Assembly: GCA_947377285.1 (NCBI GenBank)
Contig: CANCFT010000003.1
Span: 62,001-126,000 of the forward strand
Source: Bacteriovoracaceae bacterium
GTDB taxonomy: Bacteria; Bdellovibrionota; Bacteriovoracia; Bacteriovoracales; Bacteriovoracaceae
Direction: 5' to 3'
DNA length: 64,000 nucleotides
In this document: one piece after another, positions 55,251 to 63,691 of the stretch
Layout: every line of letters starts with the position of its first letter
Position numbering within the stretch: the stretch's first letter is position 1
Program-made: the position numbers and the translations under genes
The notes under the pieces: generated by a model
What the model was told of the DNA's origin: nothing
Database searches by the model: none
What the model saw: the letters and a program-made list of their open reading frames with translations, nothing else

Positions 55251-56807
55251 CTATTTCCCTATGCAAAAATTAGAAAATATTGAATTTAATACATCATCAG
55301 GTGAGACAACGCCTATTAATTCACTTAGGTAATAACCTAAGATATTAACCTCAGACGATATAATCGCCACATCATCTAAGATGCTGATTTCACATGTTAA
55401 CCCAAGTGCTTTTAAGTGAATTTTATTTAATACCGACCTATGGCGCTCAAGTAAAATCGGTGAATTAGAAGTGTGATTTTTAAATTTTTGAGACAGTAAT
55501 TTCTTAACGGCCGGTTCTATAGGACCAGAATTTTGAACTGGTTCTATAGGACCAGAATTTTGAACTGGTTCTATAAGACCAAGATTATGAACTGGTTCTA
55601 TAGGACCAAGATTATGAACTGGTTCTATAGGACCAAGATTTTGAACTGGTTCTATAGGACCAAGATTTTGAAGTGGTTCTATAGGACCAAGATTTTGAAC
55701 TGGTTCTATAGAACCACTTTTAAAACTCGCTGCAATTATATTTTCAAAAGATAAATTTGATAAATCTAAATGTAAAATTTCATTGGTAAAATCTGATTTA
55801 TCAGCATGAGAAATAATTAACAAATCAAAATGAATTCCTTGAAGTTTTTTAAGATAAAGAGGATTTGATTCAAATGGATTAATAATTAAAATTTTAAAAA
55901 AAGCTTTTTTAATGAGATCAAAAGCTCTTTCAATTCCAATATTTTCTATGGGATCAAGAGAATCACGAATACCGGCCGTATCAATTAAATGATAATTGGT
56001 CCTATCAATTTGAATGACTTCTGAAACATAATCTCTTGTCGTACCAGCTATTGGAGAAACAATGGATCTATTGTGTTTAACTAATAAATTAAAAAGAGAG
56101 CTCTTTCCCGCATTAGTTTGACCTACTAGGACCAAGTCGGGAGATAGTAGTGAAGAAATACTCCCTTGAGTACGCGAATGCAGAGAATCTAAAATAGTAA
56201 AAAACAAATCAAAAGAACTTTTGAGCAAATTCTTAGTTTCGCTCTCCCCTACATCTTCTGAAAAATCAATTGAAATTTCTACAGCACTTTTTAATTTTAA
56301 ATAACTTTCATAGAGTCTGAGATATTGAGAATGAAGATCACCTTGTAAAACATCAAGCCCCTGAGAAAGCATTAAATTTGAATTTGCATTTAATAGCATA
56401 TCCAAACCTTCAACTTGAGATAAGGTCAATTTCTTATTTTTTAATGCCCGAAAAGTAAATTCTCCAGGATGAGCTGAACGAAAATCAGCTTTTTCAATAA
56501 AAAGTTCTAAAATGTTTTGAATATTGAGTAAATTACCGTGTACAGAAATTTCTAAAACGTTTTCCCCTGTATAACTCTCTCCTTTGGGAAAAAATACCAT
56601 CAAACAATTATCCAAAACTAAATTATTGTTAAGTATATTTGTGAGATGAGAATATCGAGGTTTAATTTTTAATAGCGAATAAGAGAAAAAAGGCTGAAGA
56701 GATATTAATGAGTCGAAACCAGAGAGCCTAATCAATGCTATTGCAGTATTGGAAAGAGATCCAGTACTGCATGCAATGATTGGGTGATCGTCAGTATAAA
56801 AATTCAT
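55251..56807 (-). CDS. mnmE: tRNA modification GTPase MnmE with an expanded in-frame repeat
   Basis: 518 aa, about 65 residues longer than usual. N-terminal folate-binding domain (IIACSTGSLSNTAIALIRLSG), then the G domain: G1 VGQTNAGKSSLFN, G2 GTTRDYVSE, G3 DTAGIRDS. The G4 region reads IISHADKSD, a degenerate NKxD (SHAD or DKSD), and G5 is AASFKSG. Right after G5 come seven to eight copies of GPIEPVQNL-like units (about residues 364-431) and then the normal C-terminal helix with the conserved CIGK end (FSNFCIGK). Functional by its ends, unusual in the middle. Follows yidC by 16 bases with no jag gene between. Confidence 0.95.
   Translation of the reverse strand: MNFYTDDHPIIACSTGSLSNTAIALIRLSGFDSLISLQPFFSYSLLKIKPRYSHLTNILNNNLVLDNCLMVFFPKGESYTGENVLEISVHGNLLNIQNILELFIEKADFRSAHPGEFTFRALKNKKLTLSQVEGLDMLLNANSNLMLSQGLDVLQGDLHSQYLRLYESYLKLKSAVEISIDFSEDVGESETKNLLKSSFDLFFTILDSLHSRTQGSISSLLSPDLVLVGQTNAGKSSLFNLLVKHNRSIVSPIAGTTRDYVSEVIQIDRTNYHLIDTAGIRDSLDPIENIGIERAFDLIKKAFFKILIINPFESNPLYLKKLQGIHFDLLIISHADKSDFTNEILHLDLSNLSFENIIAASFKSGSIEPVQNLGPIEPLQNLGPIEPVQNLGPIEPVHNLGPIEPVHNLGLIEPVQNSGPIEPVQNSGPIEPAVKKLLSQKFKNHTSNSPILLERHRSVLNKIHLKALGLTCEISILDDVAIISSEVNILGYYLSELIGVVSPDDVLNSIFSNFCIGK
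55513..55716 (-). repeat. 27-bp tandem repeat array (minisatellite) within mnmE
   Basis: Seven full 27-base units starting GGTTCTATA(G/A)GACCA on the plus strand, at 55513, 55540, 55567, 55594, 55621, 55648 and 55675, and a partial eighth at 55702. Units differ by one to three bases. 27 is a multiple of three, so copy-number change keeps the frame. On the coding strand each unit is G-(P/L)-I-E-P-(V/L)-(Q/H)-N-(L/S). The opposite-strand ORF at 55533 is its shadow. Confidence 0.97.
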
Positions 56808-56822
56808 AAAAAATCATTTTAA

Positions 56823-58310
56823 TTAATCGGCCATTTTATAAACAATGGTCTGTTGTAAAATACCAACAACAGTAGAAACAAAAATATAGAGAACTAATCC
56901 GGCCGGTAAACTTTTCATAATAAATGCAAAAACCACAGGCATAAACATCATTATTTTTTGTTGAGTAGGATCAACTGTCGTTTGTGGAGTTAATTTTTGT
57001 TGAGCAAGCATTGCAAGCCCCATAAGAATTGGTAGTACATAAAATGGATCGTGAATACTTAAATCGTGAATCCATCCATAAAAAGGAGCTCCAACTAACT
57101 CAACAGCACTATAAAGAACACGATAAATGGCAAAGAAAAACGGCATTTGAAGTATTAGCGGAAGGCAACCACTTAATGGATTTGCACCAGCTTTTTTAAA
57201 AAGATCCATAGTCTCTTTTTGCATTTTTTGAGGTTCATCTTTATATTTTTCTTTAATTTTTTGAAGTTCTGGTTGGATAACTTGCATCTTCTTCATACTC
57301 TTAAAAGACTTATATTGAAGAGGAAAAGTAATTAAACGAATTAAAATTGTTAGAAGAATAATAGCAATTCCATAATTAGGAATATATTTATAAATAAACT
57401 GTAAACCTCTCAGAATTGGTACAGCTAATACTGCAAAAAATCCAAAATCTACAGCTAGGTGAAGGTTATCTCCAAGGCCGATAAGAGTATCGTAATTCTT
57501 TTTAGTAAAGACTAAATCAGCTGAAATTGTTTTTGAAGCAGTTGGAACATCTACGATTAGCTGACCAGCAATTGTCGTTTTATATTTAACTGGGGCTTTT
57601 TCTTTTAAAATTAAACCGAATAAATGGTAATTGAAATCAACACCAAACCATTTAAGTGTTCCATCTTCTTCTTTGTCTTTACCAACGGCAATATGCTTAA
57701 CATCAGTGCCAAAAAGAGCAAATTGTCTAACTTGACCATTGTCTAATTTCTTTTCTTTTGCATCAAAAACAAAGCGAAATTTATAGGCTTTATCTGAAGA
57801 AAGATTAAAACTTAAACGGCCATTTTCTTGAATAAAAGCATTAAATGTAACGCCGTAGTTAAGATTTTTACCAACTAATTTATTTGAACCTGTTTGCTCC
57901 ATTTGGAAAAATAAATCCAATGGACCATAGTCAGTTATAACTTGAATTTTTAGGGGTAAAGAAACATCAGTCAAAGAATTAAAGCTAAATACTGAATTTG
58001 GATTTTTCATTTCAACTATAGAAAGATCATTGTTGATTTTGAATTCAAAACCATTATTGACAAGTGTATTCGAAGTAATGGTTAAAGGAAGATTCCCAGA
58101 AGCTGTAGTGCCAGCAGATATTGTTGCAGTTGAATTTGTACTCTCTGCATTTTTATTAACTTGATTATTAGTCGCCGCTATTTCATCTTTTGTGATTGTT
58201 TTATTAATAACAGGAACATTTTTAGGAGCAAAAAAGTATTGCCACCCAAATAAAACAACTCCCGAGAGAAGAACGGCTATAAATGCACGTTTTTGATCTG
58301 AATTTAACAT
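56823..58310 (-). CDS. yidC: Membrane protein insertase YidC
   Basis: 495 aa. N-terminal anchor AFIAVLLSGVVLFGWQYFF, large periplasmic beta domain, then the Oxa1 core with membrane segments: PNYGIAIILLTILIRLITFPLQYKSFKSMKKMQ (conserved Arg), MPFFFAIYRVL and QKIMMFMPVVFAFIMKSLPAGLVLYIFVS. Inserts membrane proteins such as F0 subunits. 17 bases after yidD. Confidence 0.98.
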   Translation of the reverse strand: MLNSDQKRAFIAVLLSGVVLFGWQYFFAPKNVPVINKTITKDEIAATNNQVNKNAESTNSTATISAGTTASGNLPLTITSNTLVNNGFEFKINNDLSIVEMKNPNSVFSFNSLTDVSLPLKIQVITDYGPLDLFFQMEQTGSNKLVGKNLNYGVTFNAFIQENGRLSFNLSSDKAYKFRFVFDAKEKKLDNGQVRQFALFGTDVKHIAVGKDKEEDGTLKWFGVDFNYHLFGLILKEKAPVKYKTTIAGQLIVDVPTASKTISADLVFTKKNYDTLIGLGDNLHLAVDFGFFAVLAVPILRGLQFIYKYIPNYGIAIILLTILIRLITFPLQYKSFKSMKKMQVIQPELQKIKEKYKDEPQKMQKETMDLFKKAGANPLSGCLPLILQMPFFFAIYRVLYSAVELVGAPFYGWIHDLSIHDPFYVLPILMGLAMLAQQKLTPQTTVDPTQQKIMMFMPVVFAFIMKSLPAGLVLYIFVSTVVGILQQTIVYKMAD

Positions 58311-58327
58311 TAAAAAACTCCAAATAA

Positions 58328-58543
58328 TTATCGTTTCGGAACGGGATCATGCCCGCCTTCACAAAACGGATGACATCTCAATAGACGTCGACATGAATAC
58401 CATAATGCTTGAGGAATGGGAAACTGATCAAAACATTCTTTTGAATATTCTGAACACGTAGGATAAAAACGACAATTAGGACCTAATAAAGGAGAAATAA
58501 AATATTGATAAAATTTAATTGGTAAAATAAAAACTTTCTTCAT
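58328..58543 (-). CDS. yidD: Membrane protein insertion efficiency factor YidD
   Basis: 71 aa. I use the ATG at 58543 (MKKVFILPIKFYQYFISPLLGPNCRF), matching the usual YidD length; the track starts at a TTG seven codons earlier, overlapping rnpA. Signature: CRFYPTCSEYS and RRLLRCHPFCEGGHDPVP. Sits next to rnpA and yidC, as nearly everywhere. Confidence 0.95.
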   Translation of the reverse strand: MKKVFILPIKFYQYFISPLLGPNCRFYPTCSEYSKECFDQFPIPQALWYSCRRLLRCHPFCEGGHDPVPKR

Positions 58544-58550
58544 AAATATT

Positions 58551-58949
58551 TTAAGTTTTATCAATCATTGAAAGATTATGACGATCAACAAGAGATTTGA
58601 GATGAACAAAAAATTCACCTATATTAGTAACCAATAAATTCTCTTTAAATTCTTGGGTTTCATTAATAATATTGCGACTCCAAGAAACAACGAACAAAAT
58701 ATCGCTTCCTAGAAATTTATAATCAGATTGACGAAAATTTTCACGAATTATACGTTTAAGCCGATTGCGGTCATGAGATTTACCAATTTTTTTAGGTACA
58801 CTTAAACCAATACGAGTTTGATTGAACAGGTTTTTCTTATAATAGATTATTAATGTTGGCTTTTTAAATGAAAGCGAATCAATCTTTAGCTCAGAAAAAT
58901 CGTTGGCCGAAAGTAAGCGAAATTTTTTTTCAAACCGACTTTCGGCCAT
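58551..58949 (-). CDS. rnpA: Ribonuclease P protein component
   Basis: 132 aa from the ATG at 58949 (the track TTG is two codons earlier). RIGLSVPKKIGKSHDRNRLKRIIRENFR is the conserved RNA-binding RNR motif region. Protein subunit of RNase P, maturing tRNA 5' ends. Seven bases after rpmH. Confidence 0.96.
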   Translation of the reverse strand: MAESRFEKKFRLLSANDFSELKIDSLSFKKPTLIIYYKKNLFNQTRIGLSVPKKIGKSHDRNRLKRIIRENFRQSDYKFLGSDILFVVSWSRNIINETQEFKENLLVTNIGEFFVHLKSLVDRHNLSMIDKT

Positions 58950-58955
58950 TAGCAA

Positions 58956-59108
58956 TTACTTAGTGCTTGAAGAAACCGTAAGTTTTGCTCTACCCTTAGC
59001 TCTTCTAGCTTTAATAACGTTCTTTCCGCCTGGACTAGCCATTCTTTTTAGGAATCCATGGATTCTAAGTCTTTTTAATTTTTTTGGTTGCCACGTTCTT
59101 TTGCTCAT
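58956..59108 (-). CDS. rpmH: 50S ribosomal protein L34
   Basis: 50 aa, missing from the ORF track because it is short. Reading the minus strand from ATG at 59108 gives [20 protein letters not shown], then [20 protein letters not shown] and a stop at 58956. This is the invariant L34 pattern (KRT.QP...KR.R.HGF..RM.T..GR.V...RR.KGR). GAGGA lies at proper distance. First gene of the rpmH-rnpA-yidD-yidC-mnmE unit. Confidence 0.97.
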   Translation of the reverse strand: MSKRTWQPKKLKRLRIHGFLKRMASPGGKNVIKARRAKGRAKLTVSSSTK

Positions 59109-59151
59109 TCAGCTATCCTCTAAAACAACATTAAATAATTGGAGAGATACG

Positions 59152-59178
59152 ATTATATTTTCTTTTGTGAAAGGTCAA
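59152..59178 (-). promoter_or_regulatory. Promoter of the rpmH operon
   Basis: On the minus strand TTGACC (59178-59173) and TATAAT (59157-59152), spacer 15 bases, slightly short (16 if read as ATTGAC). Consensus -10. Roughly 40 bases before the rpmH ATG with GAGGA in the leader. Confidence 0.65.
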
Positions 59179-59296
59179 TGCTAAACAAGCCGCGTTACAT
59201 GTAAGAAAATGTGAAAATCTGTTTTGTTGCTAATAAGTTTTGGGCCATGTTACATCTTTTGTCTCTCTTTTTTGATAGACCGACGGAGCACTTACA

Positions 59297-60871
59297 ATGG
59301 CGCAAGATTTTCCATTTGATCATTTTCTTAAACTTAACAATAAAAACACATCACAAAATTCAATGGATTCATTTAACAACCAATTTAGAGACGAAAATAG
59401 TGCTAATCTTGAAAATCTAAACTCTCAAGCATTTCAAGATGAAGAGCTAAGTATCATAAATCAGGAGATTTTGAACCATTTAAAAACGGTTGTACCTGAA
59501 TTAAAATTTAAAACATATTTCGACAATAATCTTGAGCTAAAAAGCATCAATGAAACCATCGTACATTTTGAAGTCAAAACAGCCTTTATTAAAAAATCAG
59601 TAGAACTCTACTTAGAAGAAATTACCAAAGCTCTTTATAATGTCTTAGGAACTCAATATGAGGTCCAAATAATTAGTAAAGACCAAACAGATTACCAACT
59701 TGGTACAAGCCAAATAAACAAAAGTGCACAATCCTCAGGCAAATCATTTAACGATGTGAAATTCACTTTGGACCTAACGCCAACAAGAGACGATCTAGCC
59801 TCAAAAGCTCATGCTCAATATATTGAACACATGAATCCAAATCAATCTGGAATTATTATTGATAGATCAAAAACTTTTGATAACTTTATTGTCGGACCAA
59901 CAAATAATATGGCCCAAGCAGCTTCTAAAGCCGTAGCACAAAATCCAGGTAAAAATGGAAAGTATCCATCTTTATATATACATAGCAACTCAGGCCTTGG
60001 AAAAACTCACCTGCTTCACTCTGTAGCCAATGAAATAAATGAAAAACATCCTGGTCTAACAATTTGTCTAATTACTGCACGCGACTTTATGGATGAAATG
60101 ATTACTTTGATGAAAAACAATAGAATTAATGAATTCGTCAAAAAATACACTGAAAAAGTCGACGTCCTGATGATTGACGATATTCATGAGTTAAAAAATA
60201 AGGAAGGAACTCAAGACCAATTTTTTCATGTCTTTAATGAAATGCACAATAAAGGCAAACAACTTATTTTCACCTCTGATAAAAGACCAAAAGAAATCGA
60301 TGGAATTTCTGAAAGAATAAAAACTAGATTGCAATGGGGCTTGGTTGTAGACATTCAACCACCTGATCTAGAGACAAGAATAGCCATTTTAAGAAGAAAA
60401 ATGGAAGGACTTGACCTTTATGTCACAGAAGATGTTTTAACCTTGATAGCATCTAGAATTAAAACAAATATAAGAGAACTGGAAGGCTCACTGGTTAGGC
60501 TTAAAGCAGTAAGTGAGTTAATGAACGTCGAAATAGAAATAGATCTAGTTAGAGAGCAGCTAATGCTGCCTAATAGTGAGTCTGAAAAAGCTATCACTAT
60601 TGAACATGTGGCAAAAGCTACTGCTCAATATTTTAGAATTCCATTAGCAGACTTGAAATCAAAAGGAAGAAGCCAAGATATTACCAAAGCACGCCATATT
60701 GCGATGTACTTAGCTAGAAAAATAGCCAATGCCAAGCAACAAGAAATTGGTAGTTTTTTTGGTGGCAGGGATCATTCTTCAGTTATACATGCCGTAAGCA
60801 CAATCGCTGAAAAAGTAAAATTAGATTCGGCCCTATCTAAAGATATTAATTCAATCGAATCAAATCTCTAA
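59297..60871 (+). CDS. dnaA: Chromosomal replication initiator DnaA
   Basis: 524 aa; GGAG eight bases before the ATG. The first 50 residues are a polar, Asn-rich extension before domain I (NQEILNHLKTVVPELKFKTYFDN), so it is longer than E. coli DnaA. AAA+ core: Walker A SNSGLGKTHLLHSVANEI, Walker B VDVLMIDDIHELKNKEGTQDQFFHVFN, and sensor ELEGSLVRL. C-terminal DNA-binding helix with TKARHIAMYLARKI and the DHSSVIHA signature. Initiates replication at the adjacent oriC. Confidence 0.98.
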   Translation: MAQDFPFDHFLKLNNKNTSQNSMDSFNNQFRDENSANLENLNSQAFQDEELSIINQEILNHLKTVVPELKFKTYFDNNLELKSINETIVHFEVKTAFIKKSVELYLEEITKALYNVLGTQYEVQIISKDQTDYQLGTSQINKSAQSSGKSFNDVKFTLDLTPTRDDLASKAHAQYIEHMNPNQSGIIIDRSKTFDNFIVGPTNNMAQAASKAVAQNPGKNGKYPSLYIHSNSGLGKTHLLHSVANEINEKHPGLTICLITARDFMDEMITLMKNNRINEFVKKYTEKVDVLMIDDIHELKNKEGTQDQFFHVFNEMHNKGKQLIFTSDKRPKEIDGISERIKTRLQWGLVVDIQPPDLETRIAILRRKMEGLDLYVTEDVLTLIASRIKTNIRELEGSLVRLKAVSELMNVEIEIDLVREQLMLPNSESEKAITIEHVAKATAQYFRIPLADLKSKGRSQDITKARHIAMYLARKIANAKQQEIGSFFGGRDHSSVIHAVSTIAEKVKLDSALSKDINSIESNL

Positions 60872-60899
60872 TCTCAAAAAAAAAGTTAATAAATCAAAG

Positions 60900-61315
60900 T
60901 TATTCACAAATTATCCACAATCACTTAACAGAGTTATCCACAAAAAATGGGGATAACTCTAAAAATTGAAAAAAATACAAAAAAGTTGATAAAAAATTAA
61001 TCTTGAAAAGTTTTCAACAAATAAATATCCACATTGTGAATAAGTTTGTGGATAAATTTTTAAAATAACGTAAAAAAAGAGCTCAAAAAAGCAATCTAAG
61101 AAGTTATGTGGAAAAGCTGTTAATAACATGTGGATTAAAATTATTTTTAACCTATTAAAATAGAATATGCGTTGAAAAATCTTAAATGTGGAAAAGTTAA
61201 TAGAATTAATTAAGGTAAATAAAAAGAATAAGTATTAGTAATTGCAGTACTTTTACTGTTTATCCACTTATCCACACTGTAATAAGAAAAGTATTAATAA
61301 TAATAAATAATATAA
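60900..61315. other. Chromosomal origin of replication (oriC) with DnaA boxes and AT-rich unwinding element
   Basis: The 549-base gap between dnaA and dnaN. Plus-strand boxes: TTATTCACA 60900, TTATCCACA 60911 and 60934, ATATCCACA 61025, TTATCCACT 61260, TTATCCACA 61268. Minus-strand boxes (read as complement): at 61035 (TTATTCACA), 61047 (TTATCCACA), 61107 and 61187 (TTTTCCACA), 61129 (TAATCCACA). A 10-base inverted repeat AGAGTTATCC/GGATAACTCT (60930-60960) surrounds one box. After the last pair of boxes the strand turns to TTAATAATAATAAATAATATAA (61293-61315), a candidate unwinding/DnaA-trio element. No coding sequence is seen in the gap. Confidence 0.95.
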
Positions 61316-61420
61316 GGAAATAGGATGAATGACCTATTTGAGAAATACGAGACTCGATGAAGCTTGATTTCACTTTTATAAAAATGTAAAAAATATGTAT
61401 TAAATATATTGGAAATAAAA

Positions 61421-62536
61421 ATGATTGTTAAAATATCAGTTACAGATTTAAAAGAAACACTAAATAAAATATTAAGCGTTGTAGATAAAAAAAATACACG
61501 ATTAATTTTAAATTTTATTGAAATAAATGCTTTTAATAATAAAATTGAAATGACTGCAACAGATCTAGAAGTATCAGCAAAAGTAACAACCAACTGCCAT
61601 GTGGAAAACCCTGGTAAATTTTGTGTAAATGCCAAGAATATATTTGATATTGTAAAAGAACTTCCGGATAAAGAATTACTAATAGAATTATCTGAAGGAA
61701 CTAATAGTTTAAAACTAACTTGTGATAATATACATTTCACACTTTTAATTTATACAAGCGAGGAATTCCCACATCTACAATTTGGAGCAAGTGGAAATGA
61801 GTTCAGTCTGAACTCAAAACAGATATTAGAAATAATAAATAAAACATCACATGCAATTTCAAACGATGAAACAAGATTATTTTTAAATGGTATTTATCTA
61901 CAAGAAGTTGATGGTAAACTTAGATCAGTAGCAACTGATGGGTATAGATTATCATTAATAGAATCAGAAATTAACAATCATAAAATTGAAGCCCTAATAA
62001 ATGGAATTATTATTCCTAAAAAAGGAGTTCTTGAATTAAAAAAAATAGCTGAGACATACCCAGACCAAGAAATAAAAATATCTGTAGATGAATCATTTAT
62101 ATATCTTAATGCAAATAATAATTACCTATTAGCTATCAGACTTATTGCAAAAGAATATTTGAAATACCAAGCAGTAATTCCTAAAAAAACAACCTTTTTT
62201 GCTGATGTAGAAAGAAGCGCTTTTATCAATGCTGTTAGAAGAATTAAAATAATGGCAAACGAAAGATCTAATGGTGTAAAATTAATATTAAAAGAAAATG
62301 AAATGACAGTTGCTGCAAATCATCCGTCACTAGGTGAAGCACAAGAAAAAATTAATATTCATTATTCAGGAAAAGAATTTGAAATAGGTTTCAATGCTAA
62401 ATTCCTTATTGATACACTATCAATCTTCGGTGATGAAGAGATAAGAATTGAATTTAACAACGAGCTGAGTCCAGTTGCAATTAAATCATCTAAAAATCAA
62501 AATCATCTATGCATTGTTATGCCTTTAAAGCTCTAG
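61421..62536 (+). CDS. dnaN: DNA polymerase III beta sliding clamp
   Basis: 371 aa from the ATG at 61421 (GGAA seven bases upstream); the track TTG is four codons earlier. MIVKISVTDLKETLNKILSVVDKKNT, TDLEVSAKV, ATDGYRLSLIE and the C-terminal CIVMPLKL are the clamp motifs. Tethers DNA polymerase III. Its stop overlaps the recF GTG start. Confidence 0.98.
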   Translation: MIVKISVTDLKETLNKILSVVDKKNTRLILNFIEINAFNNKIEMTATDLEVSAKVTTNCHVENPGKFCVNAKNIFDIVKELPDKELLIELSEGTNSLKLTCDNIHFTLLIYTSEEFPHLQFGASGNEFSLNSKQILEIINKTSHAISNDETRLFLNGIYLQEVDGKLRSVATDGYRLSLIESEINNHKIEALINGIIIPKKGVLELKKIAETYPDQEIKISVDESFIYLNANNNYLLAIRLIAKEYLKYQAVIPKKTTFFADVERSAFINAVRRIKIMANERSNGVKLILKENEMTVAANHPSLGEAQEKINIHYSGKEFEIGFNAKFLIDTLSIFGDEEIRIEFNNELSPVAIKSSKNQNHLCIVMPLKL

Positions 62537-63633
62537 TGAATAGTTATAAAATTACAAAACTACAAGTCACAAACTTCAGAAATTTAAACTCCGAGATCAT
62601 TACATTTAATAATGGTATTAATTGCATACTAGGTGAAAATGGAAATGGAAAAACAAATATACTAGAAGCAATCAATGTATTAAGTACAAAAAAATCATTT
62701 CGTAAAAATGCAAGTTTTCCACAATTTCTTAGTATTGATGGTGGAAAACCAGAAATAATATTTTCTTCAGTATTTGAAAATAATCTTAAAGAAAAAATCA
62801 GCTATACGTCAAAAATGACGAATGAGTCTGTCTTATGGTTTGTAGATGGAACACCAGTAAAAAAGAAATTAGATATTAAAATCGTTTTTATTAATCCATT
62901 TGATTCTTACGGATTTCATAACAATGCAAGTGATAGAAGAGAGTGGATTGATTATTTTTTATGTCAATTAGATGCAAATTATAAAAAAAGCTTAGCAAAA
63001 TACACAATTGCATTACGATTTAGAAATACACTTTTATCGAAAAAGCCTTCTAGGTTTAAAGAGCAAATACTGGCTTCAGATGCCGATTTTAGCATTTTAT
63101 CAATGTATTTAACTGCAAGAAGGTTAGAATTCTTAAAAGAGATAGAACCATTCATCGCAGATACTTTTCAAAAAATATTTTCAGAAATGCATAATCTGCA
63201 AATAAATTTAGATTCACGAATCATAAATTTATCGGCCATAAATGTGCAAAAAATTTATCTTAACAACCTAGAAATAGACTGCGAGAGAGGACATACAAGC
63301 TATGGACCTCATAAAGATGACTACGTGCTTCTTTTTGACGGATTAAATTCTTACGATTTCTGTTCCTTGGGCCAGCAAAAAATGAGTTATTTAAGCCTGT
63401 TATTTGCCTATATAGAGCTTTTTCGGTATAAATACATGTCTTACCCAATCGTGCTAATTGATGATGTCTCAGGAGAGCTAGATCAGCATCGATGGAGAAG
63501 ACTTGTTGAGTATTTAGAAAAACGAGAATTTCAAGTTTTGATAACTACTGCCAACGAGAAATTTAAGGAAGAATTAGATCGAATCAACGGAGCCAATAAA
63601 ATTCATATCAAGAATGGCTCAGTCATTTACTAA
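62536..63633 (+). CDS. recF: DNA replication and repair protein RecF
   Basis: 365 aa from the GTG at 62536, which overlaps the dnaN stop (taGTG); the track start at 62509 lies inside dnaN. ITKLQVTNFRNLNSE, Walker A LGENGNGKTNILEAI, the signature LGQQKMSYLSLLFAYIE and Walker B IVLIDDVSGELDQHRW are present. Loads RecA at gaps. 58 bases before gyrB. Confidence 0.97.
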   Translation: MNSYKITKLQVTNFRNLNSEIITFNNGINCILGENGNGKTNILEAINVLSTKKSFRKNASFPQFLSIDGGKPEIIFSSVFENNLKEKISYTSKMTNESVLWFVDGTPVKKKLDIKIVFINPFDSYGFHNNASDRREWIDYFLCQLDANYKKSLAKYTIALRFRNTLLSKKPSRFKEQILASDADFSILSMYLTARRLEFLKEIEPFIADTFQKIFSEMHNLQINLDSRIINLSAINVQKIYLNNLEIDCERGHTSYGPHKDDYVLLFDGLNSYDFCSLGQQKMSYLSLLFAYIELFRYKYMSYPIVLIDDVSGELDQHRWRRLVEYLEKREFQVLITTANEKFKEELDRINGANKIHIKNGSVIY

Positions 63634-63691
63634 AACTTTTCGCACTTAAAAAAATGGAATTTTGCTTTTTGCTATATTGAGGAGTTTTATC

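Noticed and set aside
55513-55716. Possible CRISPR array (27-bp periodic repeat)
   Set aside because: The units are contiguous with no spacers and lie in-frame in a protein gene; no cas genes nearby.
55533-55754. Plus-strand ORF of 73 aa with repeating NWFYRTKI
   Set aside because: It is the reverse reading of the mnmE repeat array; no ribosome binding site and it lies wholly inside mnmE.
60930-60960. Terminator after dnaA
   Set aside because: The 10-base inverted repeat lacks a T-tract and embeds a DnaA box, so I treat it as part of oriC.
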